From contig NZ_FSRT01000002.1 of assembly GCF_900143015.1 (NCBI RefSeq), positions 682,001-746,000 on the forward strand: a DNA stretch of 64,000 nucleotides, in the 5' to 3' direction. The translations under genes and the position numbers were made by a program. This DNA is from Fibrobacter sp. UWB11 (lineage in GTDB: Bacteria; Fibrobacterota; Fibrobacteria; Fibrobacterales; Fibrobacteraceae). Shown here in pieces: positions 50,701 to 59,296 of the stretch. The number at the start of each line of letters is the position of its first letter. Position 1 is the stretch's first letter. Below the pieces are notes generated by a model. It worked only from the letters and a program-made list of their open reading frames with translations. It searched no databases and had not been told where the DNA came from.

Positions 50701-51702
50701 GCCGATTACGTAGCAACGACTCCGCCAAACCGCTGGAAGCTCATCTTCTCCAAAAAGAGTATTTCTGACATCGTTCCCATCGTCGGCGATTCCATACGCA
50801 TCAAGTCCCCCATCGAAGGCGGACTCGTAGTCGATCTCGTTGGCACTCCGGCACATGTCAAGAACCCATGGGTACGCATCACGGGTGAACAGCGCATTAC
50901 CGTGACAAGCCCGCCAGTCGTCACCATGGACAAGAACTCCCCCAACTTCGAAAAAACCAAGGAAATCGTCCGCAGCGATTCTGCAACGGTTCCTATCCTT
51001 GTTCAAAGCGAAAAGCCGCTTACGGCAACCCAGGTCGGCGAAATTTACGGCACCCAGGGTCACTACCTCGGCGACATGAACATGTCTGAGCTTGTCGAAA
51101 ACGAAATCAGCGAAATTGCGAAAGTCGTAAAGACAAACACCATCTACGAAGATAAGAATGCCGTCAAGAACGGAAGCCCGTCGACCTCCGTCACGCTCGA
51201 AACAATTATCTCCATGATGGACCGCAAGGAGATCACCCCCAAAGAAGCCAAAGAAAGATTCGGCGTAAGCGATGTCATCATCAACGCCTACAAGAACGAG
51301 CTCTTGACCAAGGATAACCTGCAGAACTACACGCATGGCACTCCTGAAGACATCAAGACCATCGCCGAATCCATGGCCGACAAGACTGAACTCAGCTACA
51401 AGACGATCTACTACACCAGCCTGGGTCATTTCGTCAATAGCGACGAAGGTCGAATTGCCTGCAACGACGATATTTTCAAGAAGGACGGCGCCAAAAACTG
51501 CCTCGGAAACGAAGGGCACCTTTACCTCGCCTGGAACATGCGCTCGAAGAAAGGCCGCCTTGCCGGCACAGGTGTGTACATTGCACGCCTCGAAATCCGC
51601 CTCATCGTGAACGGAAAGAGAATCACCAAACGCACCCAGGACTTCCTCTGGGGATTCCGCCACGGCAAACTTGCAGTTATCGATTTTGACCTGAATCCAT
51701 AA
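47794..51702 (+). CDS. Fibro-slime domain secreted protein (copy 1)
   Basis: This 1302-aa protein has a signal peptide (LVCLAVFCACALA). Residues 150-215 hold a small domain (IRFLTPWTNTNAIMFLNGME, YCGWFESKVTKPADSAWVYF). The fibro-slime domain spans about 310-525: FGQGGCEG, FLPEVIYNDG, FEFNGDDDVWVFINNKLVVD, YPFHIFYAERKRTQSNFMM. After it come Ig-like segments (DRNGDGRGDSVWISFNKPLG near residue 810; LTLTFSEGIV) and a C-terminal FlgD-like part (LAWNMRSKKGRLAGTGVYIA). Fibro-slime proteins are known from Fibrobacter, where some bind cellulose, and from Dictyostelium. AGGAG precedes the ATG. Its paralogue follows 258 bases on. Confidence 0.9.
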   Translation: MRISGLISRSLVCLAVFCACALAQTVAVAHIIYDGNVLYYADNESNFVYKSLEKGDDGTFTIEFTDERLANGKKDVRHLQFGVGCNGSTCHTDLSPDNKPLLGQLFPQYRENSIQDGKYIYNKMEIWIVINDDKTLTISDTKPVVAVKPKKHIRFLTPWTNTNAIMFLNGMENYMSAVGSPYCGWFESKVTKPADSAWVYFKQTIGTTYVGADGAIDSDSALVPLLLDSALAVSDTIWVVAYQYGAPEVHVQYPGVLGECLPKILPVMMFDWYDGSVNSDGSKDGLYNHKSGAGRTGFDMRGMPMYGTGTSEDFGQGGCEGSPMTGMVEKQLGINGVPVMAKNFPSGCKNSSHLNNWFLPEVIYNDGVNAYTNVTCRDLELTLTDDGFWLGQKDDESPEHGLFLLDDFRWLDAAQTIENPYYDSISGGNDVPGHHNYGFAMKIQAEFVYVKGQYFEFNGDDDVWVFINNKLVVDIGGQHRKVKKSVNLDDLGLTPGETYPFHIFYAERKRTQSNFMMRTSIDLKVESSMFLTNLSTDTTLIKKEVWQNIREKTLACDFSANSEQKRTERGPSNFTLFGKSLPMTGVALGKLDTAYYGGITITNDYTMLTINTTTISRMQTLPPGTYYVRVSLKNNPNEFKDVYFTIPPTELPNLAFADIIDSNYCFIADIVNQDTLCLDKYWKPLGNEVSRDISSDTLPINMNKNEKLWAGRIYPVNVSYVEEWAHSYSGMTVQVSTSDPKLIACDSVGSPLPNNEFVLIEGKNTFYVKAIGAVINGTLTISSTVAKNKSVNWTNINIAEPPVPQIETAYIYDRNGDGRGDSVWISFNKPLGGNSVLNAISFTFGLTHYETASINYAEGARELSLTAEGDGFGPAISTGGALEPYAGKITALYTYTNPEDHTISNFSVDGALNDAIGPIIMAAEISYTDDGKTTLTLTFSEGIVAATASSSLFGYRSYGSGTLSTIVQEADYVATTPPNRWKLIFSKKSISDIVPIVGDSIRIKSPIEGGLVVDLVGTPAHVKNPWVRITGEQRITVTSPPVVTMDKNSPNFEKTKEIVRSDSATVPILVQSEKPLTATQVGEIYGTQGHYLGDMNMSELVENEISEIAKVVKTNTIYEDKNAVKNGSPSTSVTLETIISMMDRKEITPKEAKERFGVSDVIINAYKNELLTKDNLQNYTHGTPEDIKTIAESMADKTELSYKTIYYTSLGHFVNSDEGRIACNDDIFKKDGAKNCLGNEGHLYLAWNMRSKKGRLAGTGVYIARLEIRLIVNGKRITKRTQDFLWGFRHGKLAVIDFDLNP

Positions 51703-51729
51703 TTCGCAACTAGGCAATCTATTTTAATA

Positions 51730-51751
51730 GGCTCCTTCGGGAGCCTTTTTT
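51730..51751 (+). terminator. Rho-independent terminator of the first fibro-slime gene
   Basis: GGCTCC and GGAGCC pair around TTCG, followed by six T residues. It shows that the two fibro-slime genes are transcribed separately. Confidence 0.9.
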
Positions 51752-51762
51752 GCACCCCAAAA

Positions 51763-51798
51763 CGCCATTCTTACGCAATTCGCCATTCTTACGCAATT
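51763..51798 (+). repeat. Tandem 18-bp repeat upstream of the second fibro-slime gene
   Basis: CGCCATTCTTACGCAATT occurs twice in perfect tandem, and a third TTACGCAA follows six bases later at 51799-51806. The TTACGCAA core also occurs twice upstream of the first fibro-slime gene (near 47664 and 47727). Confidence 0.75.
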
Positions 51799-51905
51799 TT
51801 ACGCAAAAAACGGAACTTTTCGCCCTCCCTGGGGAATTTTCACCCCAGCGTTGCATTCTTCACAATTTATTTTACAATTTGGTAAATTTTTTTTGATTAA
51901 TATCA

Positions 51906-51931
51906 CAATATTGAGTGTATTTTCAATATTG
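51906..51931 (+). promoter_or_regulatory. Palindrome in the leader of the second fibro-slime gene
   Basis: CAATATTGA and TCAATATTG form a perfect 9-base inverted repeat around GTGTATTT, 29 bases before the ATG at 51961. It may be an operator or a hairpin in the leader; the sequence alone does not decide. Confidence 0.45.
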
Positions 51932-51960
51932 ATATAGGCTTATTGTACAGGGAGTCGTGG

Positions 51961-54900
51961 ATGCGGTGTAAAAATATTTTCTTCAGCATAGTTTTGCTTC
52001 TGTTTACAGCTATTTCATCGATAGCTGGCGAGTATAATATTCTTGTCGTAAACGGGACGACGAAAAACAGTGGAGCGGACCTCTACGTTGTTTTGCAATA
52101 CAAAAACGCAGCCGGGCGCACCCAAAGATCAAGCTGTACGGCTCTTCGAAGCTATGGCGACGACATGTTTTATGTCAAGGCGACAATCGACGCCGCCGAT
52201 GAGCCCAAATTGACATTCTACACGAACCGTACTTGCAGCAACAACCGCTCCATCGGTTCAGTTTCCCCGTTGGCAGGTACAGAACCTGTTGCCGAAAACT
52301 TCATCCTCACGATTAGCGATGACGGAATAACACAGGTCAACAGCGCAGAACCGATTACCGCTCCAACGACTCCTGGCGACGGCCCCGGCACAAACCCACC
52401 ACCGCAAGTCAAGAGAAAAGTCATACGCTTCTTCGCTCCGTGGACCAACACATCTGCAATTCTCTATGTCGCTGGCGGCGATTCCGCGAAGATGACCACA
52501 GTCAAAAATTACTGCGGATGGTTTGAAGCGAGGATTACCCCGCCCCAAGGCTCCTTGCAAGTCTACTTTAAGCAGACCATCGGCAACCAATACGTCACCG
52601 ACATCCACAATTCCATCAAGATAACCCCAATTACGCAATCGACTTTGCTCTCGCTCGACGAAGCCGCTGCCGAAGCAGACACCATCTGGGTCAAGGCAGG
52701 CAAGGATATCGGAGCCGCAACGACCGTCTATACAAAATACCCCGGTGTTTTAGGCGACTGCCCCACCAAAACACTCCCCGTGATGATGTTTGACTGGTTG
52801 CATGGCACAAAGGGCGATGGCGACGCAGAAGGCAAAAACGGCGACCCTGCAAACGGAGTGAGCGCCGACTTCGGTTCTGGCGGATGCGCCCACCATACCA
52901 AGGGAATGGTCGAAGAATATCTTAGTCCAAACGGAGTCCCTGTACCGGCAGCAAACTTCCCCGAAAACTGCAAGATTACAACACATCTCGGACAATGGTT
53001 CTTGCCCGAAGTCATTGCCCAAAAGAATGGACAGCCCGTTACAAACGCCACTTGCCGTTCCATCGAACTCAATCTTGACAACGACGGTCTTTGGCTTGGA
53101 CAAAAAGACAAGTCTAGCCCAGAAGGCGGCCTCTTCTTGCTCGATGACTTCCAATACCTCGATGCAGAAAGAACTATCCCCAACCCCTATTTCGACAATA
53201 TCTCTAGCGGCAGCAAGAGACACAACTACGGCTTTACTATGAAGATCCAGGCCACGTTCGAATACGTTCCTGGCCAGTACTTCGAATTCTTTGGCGATGA
53301 CGACGTGTGGGTGTTCATCAACAACCGCCTTGTCGTGGATATCGGTGGCCAGCACGCACAAGTTGCGGGAGCCGTTGATTTGGATACGCTCGGACTTCAA
53401 GAAGGTGTCAACTATCCGTTCCATATCTTCTATGCCGAACGCCATACTTCCGAATCGAACTTCAAGATGAAAACATCTATCGACTTGAAGACCGAAGCAA
53501 GCATTCTCGCAAAAGACCTCTCTGAGGCCGGGCTTATCAATTACGAGATTTACCAGCGCGTCAGCAAGCAGGCTCTTTCTTGCGACTTTTCTGGAGCAAC
53601 GACTACAGATACAGTCGTGGCACCTTCGAACTTCACCTTGATTGGTAGCGGTGCATACGCCGAGGGTGTTCCTCTGGATAGCGTTGGCGTCTGGTACGGT
53701 GGCATTACCATCAAACCGGGCTACACAGGATTTACCATCAATACCGAGATGATTCGCCAAATGCGTACGCTCCCGCCGGGAACTTACCAATTGCGCTTCT
53801 CCTTGCAAACCGATGAAACCCAGTACAACGAAATTACATTTGTCATCGACAAGTACGACTCCCCCGAAATCTATTACGCTCGCGTCGATAACCAAAACAA
53901 ATGGACTCCGCTCGGAACCAAGAATATGGCCACGGGCGCCAACGAAGTCGACGGAACCATTGATACGCTCGGCAAGTGGGTCAACACGCGCTACCCTGTA
54001 AACGTGATGTTCGAAGAATGGGCTACATTTGACGATGTCGTCTATGTCATCACAAACAATGTTGCAGTCACCCCCTGCGACGAAAACGGCAACCCCATTA
54101 CCGCCATTACGCTCAAGAACGGCAAGGCGACATTCTACGTCAAGGCAACCGCTCCGGTTCAAGGAATCAAGCTCATTGTCTCTAGCGCAGACGAAACACA
54201 GCAAGCCATTTGGAAGAACATTTCGTTCAAGGAACCGCCTGTACCGCAGATTGTTTATGCAAGCATCTTCGACAGGGACGGTGACGGTCGCGGCGACAGC
54301 GTTTATGCAAAGCTCAACAAGCCCGTCGGCACTTTGAACAAAATGCTAGTCAGCATGGATTCCGTGCAGTTGGAATTTGGCGAAACGTTCCCGACCATTA
54401 TCGATCCGACCAGCATTAAAACAAACGATTATGACAGCACCATGATAATCACGGCGCTCGGCGGCTTCGGAACCGTTCCGTTTACCGGCGGCGGAGAATC
54501 TGTCTATAGCGGCAAAATCACGCCGTTCTGGAAATATACGGAAGGAGCCACCCCGACAACAATAAGCCTCACAAGCGATGTTGCCGACTCCATTGGCCCT
54601 GTCATTACAGCTGCAGAAATTTCTTACAGCGATGACGGTTCGACAGTCCTTCAAGTCACATTCAGCGAAGGGCTTGACTGCGAAAACGATGTCGATGCAA
54701 GTTACTTCACGTACTTCTTCAAGCAAACAGGTCTCGAAAGACATGACATTGTCCCGGACATCATTGCAAAAGAAAAGAAGTACAGATGGAGACTCATCTT
54801 TAGGAGTTCCAGCAACGACAAGGAAAACATCCCGGTCATGGGCGATTCCATCAAGCTCGTTCCTGGTGTTCACACAGACCTTCTCCACAGAAGCACTCCG

Positions 54901-55701
54901 CTTAACAACCCGTTTGTCCGCATCTCCGGCGAACAGAAAGTTGTTGTTACAAGCGCTCCGGTCGTAACGATTGGCGAAACGGAAACTTCTAGAGAAATCA
55001 TCACGAGCCCCACGACGACAGTCCCGAAGATTGTACCCGAAGACCAGCCCAAAACGGCAAAGGAAGTCGCAACCGAATACGGAGCGCAAGGGCATTATCT
55101 TGGCGACTTGAGTCTATCTAGCTTGGTGAAGGATGAAGTCACAAACCTTGAAGCTGCGGTCAAGAATTTCAACGCCTCGAGCGTCGAAAAGGGCGGCCCG
55201 CATCTCGAAGAAGTGCTCATTCAGGTGCAAGCAGGTGCAATGAGTATCGATCAGGCGAACAAGACATTCCATCTTGGCGACGAAATCGTGGATGCCTATA
55301 AGAACAACGTCATTAACGCGACCGATGTAACAGGCATTGCAAACGGCAATTCCTCTGTAATCGAAAAAATCAAGAATGATCTTGCAGCAAAGACCTCGCT
55401 TGAGTACCATACGCAGTACTTCACAAGCCTTGGTATATTCGTGAACAGCAATTCCGGTTCGCTGACATGTGCAGATACACTCTACAACGGGAACTGCCTC
55501 GATAGCAATAACGATGGCAAGATATTCCTCGCCTGGAACATGCGTTCCAAGAATGGAAGACTCGTTGGCACAGGCGTCTATATTGCAAGACTTACATATA
55601 AGATTAGAATCGGGAAAAGAGTCATTGTAGACCGTACGCAGGACTTCTTGTGGGGCGTGCGTCACGGAAAGACAAAAGGCTTTACTCTCGAGCTCTACTA
55701 G
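51961..55701 (+). CDS. Fibro-slime domain secreted protein (copy 2)
   Basis: This 1246-aa paralogue of the preceding gene has a signal peptide (IFFSIVLLLFTAISSIAG), an extra N-terminal beta domain (YNILVVNGTTKNSGADLYVV), the WTNTSAILYVAGG-CGWFEARI module, and the fibro-slime domain with GDDDVWVFINNRLVVDIGGQ near residue 445. Downstream are a DRDGDGRGDS calcium-loop-like motif, an Ig-like repeat (AEISYSDDGSTVLQVTFSEG), an EYGAQGHYLGDLSLSSLVKD segment shared with copy 1, and the C-terminal LAWNMRSKNGRLVGTGVYIA. The ATG with GGGAG nine bases upstream is preferred to a TTG 18 bases earlier. Likely a surface adhesin for plant fibre, by family knowledge. Confidence 0.9.
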   Translation: MRCKNIFFSIVLLLFTAISSIAGEYNILVVNGTTKNSGADLYVVLQYKNAAGRTQRSSCTALRSYGDDMFYVKATIDAADEPKLTFYTNRTCSNNRSIGSVSPLAGTEPVAENFILTISDDGITQVNSAEPITAPTTPGDGPGTNPPPQVKRKVIRFFAPWTNTSAILYVAGGDSAKMTTVKNYCGWFEARITPPQGSLQVYFKQTIGNQYVTDIHNSIKITPITQSTLLSLDEAAAEADTIWVKAGKDIGAATTVYTKYPGVLGDCPTKTLPVMMFDWLHGTKGDGDAEGKNGDPANGVSADFGSGGCAHHTKGMVEEYLSPNGVPVPAANFPENCKITTHLGQWFLPEVIAQKNGQPVTNATCRSIELNLDNDGLWLGQKDKSSPEGGLFLLDDFQYLDAERTIPNPYFDNISSGSKRHNYGFTMKIQATFEYVPGQYFEFFGDDDVWVFINNRLVVDIGGQHAQVAGAVDLDTLGLQEGVNYPFHIFYAERHTSESNFKMKTSIDLKTEASILAKDLSEAGLINYEIYQRVSKQALSCDFSGATTTDTVVAPSNFTLIGSGAYAEGVPLDSVGVWYGGITIKPGYTGFTINTEMIRQMRTLPPGTYQLRFSLQTDETQYNEITFVIDKYDSPEIYYARVDNQNKWTPLGTKNMATGANEVDGTIDTLGKWVNTRYPVNVMFEEWATFDDVVYVITNNVAVTPCDENGNPITAITLKNGKATFYVKATAPVQGIKLIVSSADETQQAIWKNISFKEPPVPQIVYASIFDRDGDGRGDSVYAKLNKPVGTLNKMLVSMDSVQLEFGETFPTIIDPTSIKTNDYDSTMIITALGGFGTVPFTGGGESVYSGKITPFWKYTEGATPTTISLTSDVADSIGPVITAAEISYSDDGSTVLQVTFSEGLDCENDVDASYFTYFFKQTGLERHDIVPDIIAKEKKYRWRLIFRSSSNDKENIPVMGDSIKLVPGVHTDLLHRSTPLNNPFVRISGEQKVVVTSAPVVTIGETETSREIITSPTTTVPKIVPEDQPKTAKEVATEYGAQGHYLGDLSLSSLVKDEVTNLEAAVKNFNASSVEKGGPHLEEVLIQVQAGAMSIDQANKTFHLGDEIVDAYKNNVINATDVTGIANGNSSVIEKIKNDLAAKTSLEYHTQYFTSLGIFVNSNSGSLTCADTLYNGNCLDSNNDGKIFLAWNMRSKNGRLVGTGVYIARLTYKIRIGKRVIVDRTQDFLWGVRHGKTKGFTLELY

Positions 55702-55723
55702 GACTTCCTCCTCTCTCTAAAGG

Positions 55724-55751
55724 CGCCTGCGATGGGCAGGCGTCTTTTTTT
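55724..55751 (+). terminator. Rho-independent terminator of the second fibro-slime gene
   Basis: CGCCTGC and GCAGGCG pair around GATGG, followed by TCTTTTTTT. It lies about 20 bases after the stop codon. Confidence 0.9.
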
Positions 55752-55770
55752 GTGCGTATTTTTTAGAATA

Positions 55771-55800
55771 AAAAAAATCCCGGCAGAGCCGGGACTTTTT
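55771..55800 (-). terminator. Terminator of the RNase G gene
   Basis: On the minus strand GTCCCGGC pairs with GCCGGGAT (one G-T pair) around TCT, followed by T residues in a run of at least seven. The other strand ends in five T, so it may act in both directions. Confidence 0.85.
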
Positions 55801-55820
55801 GCGTTTAAAACGCTAATGCC

Positions 55821-55843
55821 TTCGCGAGAATCGCGGATGACAA
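55821..55843 (+). repeat. Dispersed hairpin element (copy E)
   Basis: TTCGCGAGAATCGCGG is followed by ATGACAA, matching copy A after rarA. It lies between the terminator and the end of the RNase G gene. Confidence 0.4.
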
Positions 55844-55844
55844 C

Positions 55845-57380
55845 TTATGCGAAGTTGTACAAATCCGTAATGTCTTCGTTGTTCTTGTCGTACATCCAGA
55901 ACTGGTTGATGTGGGCATATTCATCTTCCACGAGGGAGATCTTGATGTTATGCTTGTATTCCAGATAGTTGAACATACGGTTCAAGTCCTTGCAAAGAAC
56001 ATCGATGACCGGAGCGCTGACCACGAGGGTAACCTCGCGGAGACGACCCTTGGTATGGGCACGTGCAAGCCAGCGGTCAATCATACCAAGCGTCGATTCC
56101 AGTGTGGCAATACGGCCACTGCCGTTGCACACTGGGCAGCACTCGGTCTTCTCGGTCATGAGGTTCACGCGGACGCGCTTACGGGTCACTTCCATGAGAC
56201 CGAACTGGCTAATCGGAGCCGGGCTGATCGGGGCCTTGTCACGGCGGATCGCCTTGCGGAATTCCTGATAAACGGCTTCGCGGTCTTCGTCCGTTTCCAT
56301 ATCGATGAAGTCGATGATGATAAGACCACCCACATCGCGGAGACGGAGCTGCTTTGCAATTTCATGGCAAGCATCGAGGTTTGTCTCGAGAATGATCTTG
56401 CCCTGGTCCTTGCCATGAACCTTCGGACCGGTGTTCACGTCGATAGAGACGAGAGCTTCGGTCTGTTCAATGACGAGGTTTCCACCGCGCGGAAGCGGAA
56501 CCTGGCGCTGCAAAGAGCGAGCGTAGTCGTTTTCAATCTTGAAGTATTCGAACAAGCTTTCGCTGGAACTCCAGAGCTTCACTTTGTCGAGCTTATCCGG
56601 AGAAAGAACCTTCAGGTAATCGCGGAGAGCGAAGTATTCGTCGCGGTTGTCGATGTACACGTAGTCCGTGTTGTCACCGAAGTATTCGCGAACAGTCTGT
56701 TCGATAGAATCGGATTCTTCGTAAATGCAGGTCTCGGGCGGCATGGTTTCGAAGTTGTACTTCGTCTGTTCCCACTTGCTTTCGAGTTCGCGCATCTGCT
56801 TGTTGATTTCGAATTCGGATTCGTTGAGGCCGTTAGTGCGGACAATGTAACCCACATCGCGGCCCTTAAGACGGCGGACAGCCTTCTTGAACTCGCGGCG
56901 CTTGACCGGATCACGTTCACGCTTGGAGACGCCCACAAAATTTGTACCGGGCATGCAAACCAAGAAACGGCCAGCAAAGCTCAAGTGTGTCGTCAAACGG
57001 GCACCCTTGGTGCTAATCGGTTCCTTGACCACCTGCACCATGATTTCTTGGCCTTCCTGGAGAATTTCGTCGATCGAAATTTCCTTAGAGGCATCGCCTT
57101 CGTCATCATCGTCACCATATTCGCGGCGCAACAGTTCGTTGCGGTCCATGGCGTCTTCCTGATGCAAAAAGCCAGCCTTCTCAAGACCAATGTCAATGAA
57201 TGCCGCCTTGAGTGCGGGAAGCACCTTCTGAACGACACCCTTATAAATATTGCCCAGAACTCGATTAGACGAAACACCTTCAACAACCAATTCTGCGAGT
57301 TCACCATCTTCCATGATGGCGATACGCTTTTCGTACGGCGTTTTACTAATCAAGATTCCGCGCTTACACTTATTTGCCAT
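55845..57380 (-). CDS. rng: Ribonuclease G (RNase E/G family)
   Basis: This 511-aa endoribonuclease trims rRNA and degrades mRNA. The N-terminal S1 RNA-binding region shows NRVLGNIYKGVVQKVLPALK and AAFIDIGLEKAGFLHQED. The catalytic part contains EQTEALVSIDVNTGP and GGLIIIDFIDM (the two catalytic Asp residues), and CPVCNGSGRI is the zinc-link CxxC. There is no long disordered tail for degradosome assembly, so it is RNase G-like in length. An acidic insertion (GDDDDEGDASKE) splits the S1 part. GGAG before the ATG fixes the start; an upstream in-frame extension is not supported. Confidence 0.95.
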   Translation of the reverse strand: MANKCKRGILISKTPYEKRIAIMEDGELAELVVEGVSSNRVLGNIYKGVVQKVLPALKAAFIDIGLEKAGFLHQEDAMDRNELLRREYGDDDDEGDASKEISIDEILQEGQEIMVQVVKEPISTKGARLTTHLSFAGRFLVCMPGTNFVGVSKRERDPVKRREFKKAVRRLKGRDVGYIVRTNGLNESEFEINKQMRELESKWEQTKYNFETMPPETCIYEESDSIEQTVREYFGDNTDYVYIDNRDEYFALRDYLKVLSPDKLDKVKLWSSSESLFEYFKIENDYARSLQRQVPLPRGGNLVIEQTEALVSIDVNTGPKVHGKDQGKIILETNLDACHEIAKQLRLRDVGGLIIIDFIDMETDEDREAVYQEFRKAIRRDKAPISPAPISQFGLMEVTRKRVRVNLMTEKTECCPVCNGSGRIATLESTLGMIDRWLARAHTKGRLREVTLVVSAPVIDVLCKDLNRMFNYLEYKHNIKISLVEDEYAHINQFWMYDKNNEDITDLYNFA

Positions 57381-57603
57381 TAAAACTCCTAAAGGGTAAA
57401 GCAAAACTTGATAGATATCCCCAAGACCAGTCCAAAAGTATGGACCGTGTCCGAGCTCCCTTTGTTTCTTGACGGAAAGTACCGCCCGCCTGCATAGCAA
57501 AGCCTGGGGACCATAAATATAACAAGTGGTTGGTGGTTAGTGGTTAATAGTTGGTAGATTTGTAGGGAGAATTAGGAATTGGAAGAAATTATATTTATCC
57601 GCG

Positions 57604-58290
57604 ATGAAAAATTGTGCCGAAAATCAAGCAGAAGAATCTTTGGAAGCGTTCAAGAAGCGTATTCGCAAGCTCTCGTACGATGAACTTTATGACGAGCTAG
57701 ACGCCGCCGAAAAAGCAGAGTCCGAGGAACGCATTGCAATCGTCGAAAAACGGATTGACGAACTTGAGCCGATTGAAAAAAAGAAAAAGGAACTCCAAGA
57801 AGAAGAGGAAAAACTCAAAAGAGCCATTGGATTGTGGCCGCTAGTCACTGTTTTTGGAGGCGCTTATGTGGCAAAACAAATTGCTTTTTTCTTGCAAAAC
57901 AAACAGTTTGGTTCATCAGAAGCTCTCAAAACAATCAGCAACCTCGAAGTCTTGCCATACGTTCCTTACGCAAGCGCAGTCGTCGGCATTATTCTAGCTT
58001 ATTTATGGAGCTATCTGCGCCAAAAGAACAGAACTTTCGACTTAGGCATCACCGGATTTTGTTTATCTAAAGCATCAGCAGGCTTGTTCTTGGGGAGCTA
58101 TCCTGGATTTTTCATCACACCGGGAGCCACTCTTTCTCGAGTTATCGGCGGTATCGTTGCCACGTTTTCATTAGTATTTATGTACAACATATTCACCGGA
58201 AAACATACCGGGCGTTTTTTCGATAACGCATGGCCATTGCTGTTGATAACTATTGCAGTCGAACAAATCGGCTGGCTGGAATATTTGTAA
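57604..58290 (+). CDS. Coiled-coil membrane protein, unknown function
   Basis: This 228-aa protein has an acidic-basic N-terminal coiled coil (about 10-75: FKKRIRKLSYDELYDELDAA, KKKKELQEEEEKLKRAIG) and then about five hydrophobic segments (LWPLVTVFGGAYVAKQIAFF, YASAVVGIILAYLWSYLR, IGGIVATFSLVFMYNIFTG, WPLLLITIAVEQIGWLEYL). No signal peptide is seen and the coil should be cytoplasmic. I do not recognise a family. A TTAGT/GGTTAG-type degenerate repeat patch lies just upstream (57525-57560). Confidence 0.65.
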   Translation: MKNCAENQAEESLEAFKKRIRKLSYDELYDELDAAEKAESEERIAIVEKRIDELEPIEKKKKELQEEEEKLKRAIGLWPLVTVFGGAYVAKQIAFFLQNKQFGSSEALKTISNLEVLPYVPYASAVVGIILAYLWSYLRQKNRTFDLGITGFCLSKASAGLFLGSYPGFFITPGATLSRVIGGIVATFSLVFMYNIFTGKHTGRFFDNAWPLLLITIAVEQIGWLEYL

Positions 58291-58302
58291 TTCGGGAAAT
58301 AG

Positions 58303-59277
58303 TTAGCTCAAGTGCGTAGGTGGAGCGCCGGCACTGTTGCGGATAGCAGCCTGCTTGCGTTCCACGATGGAATCGGCAATGGCGCGAACCTTTTCGGTGA
58401 GCCAAAGCCATGACTGGCTTCCTGTTTCGTAATCGGCTTCGCCGAACATCTGCACGCGATTGTCACGACGGAGTGCATCGACTTGACGGAACGCTTTCAC
58501 GTCGCCCTTGGGGTAAACGGCGAACGTGCTACCGCCATTGTAATTGAGGATGCTGAATGCGGGAACATCGCTCGGACCATCGGCAATATAAATCATGTTT
58601 TCGAAAGGCACGCGGCGGCTTTCGCGGGCAATCGAAGAGTTGACATCAATCGTATCAGGATACTTGTTGCTGCCCTTGTTGATTTCAAAGAGGTAGCGCG
58701 TCTTGGAAGTATTATCGAGCGCCGATGCAATCTGCGAAATTTCTCGAGATGCTTCGTGAATGTCCGCGGCATCCGAGACATCTGCGCTATTCAAGAATCC
58801 CGGCTGGGCCGGAGTTTCAATAAATTCGCAACCGTAAATACCATCAACAAACGGAGCAATTGCACTCCCGCGAATCGTTTCGGCAAATCCAGTGCTTACA
58901 ACATAATGTTCCAAGCGGATATCGAACGCCTTGTATTTTTCGTCATCGTTGATGAGCGATTTTACCTCGCCAAAAAATTGCGGTAACCCCGGATAAAATT
59001 TGAGTTCCTTGCCAAACTCACGCAAAAGCGCATTGTTCAAGCCCTTGAAAAGCCCCGCTTTCACGTAAGTCAAGATATGGTTCAAATAGCTCGTATCGGA
59101 ATTGACGGAAATTCCCTGCTTGCCATAATAAGCCTTGAGCGCATTCACCTCTTGCCAAAACTTGCCGCCATCGACATTGAAATGCCTGAAAAGCGGTTCC
59201 TGCATGTAAGAACTGATGAGGGTTTTGTCGCAATCCCACACCATAGCAATGATATTTTGTTCAAAAGGCGATTTCAT
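58303..59277 (-). CDS. HAD-superfamily phosphatase-like protein
   Basis: This 324-aa protein has HAD motif I in MVWDCDKTLISSYM near residues 12-25 (nucleophile Asp, DxDxT), and motif IV in NMIYIADGPSDVPAFSIL. A large helical cap lies between them. The CDKTL and ADGPSD pattern is like phosphoserine phosphatase-type or related HAD enzymes, but the substrate is unknown. It follows the M23 gene in the same direction with a 19-base gap. Confidence 0.85.
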   Translation of the reverse strand: MKSPFEQNIIAMVWDCDKTLISSYMQEPLFRHFNVDGGKFWQEVNALKAYYGKQGISVNSDTSYLNHILTYVKAGLFKGLNNALLREFGKELKFYPGLPQFFGEVKSLINDDEKYKAFDIRLEHYVVSTGFAETIRGSAIAPFVDGIYGCEFIETPAQPGFLNSADVSDAADIHEASREISQIASALDNTSKTRYLFEINKGSNKYPDTIDVNSSIARESRRVPFENMIYIADGPSDVPAFSILNYNGGSTFAVYPKGDVKAFRQVDALRRDNRVQMFGEADYETGSQSWLWLTEKVRAIADSIVERKQAAIRNSAGAPPTHLS

Positions 59278-59296
59278 ATTTCCAATCGAAAAAAAT

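Noticed and set aside
48637-54204. Long minus-strand frames across the fibro-slime genes
   Set aside because: They are antisense to the clearly coding fibro-slime frames, lack signal sequences or domains, and are not preceded by ribosome sites.
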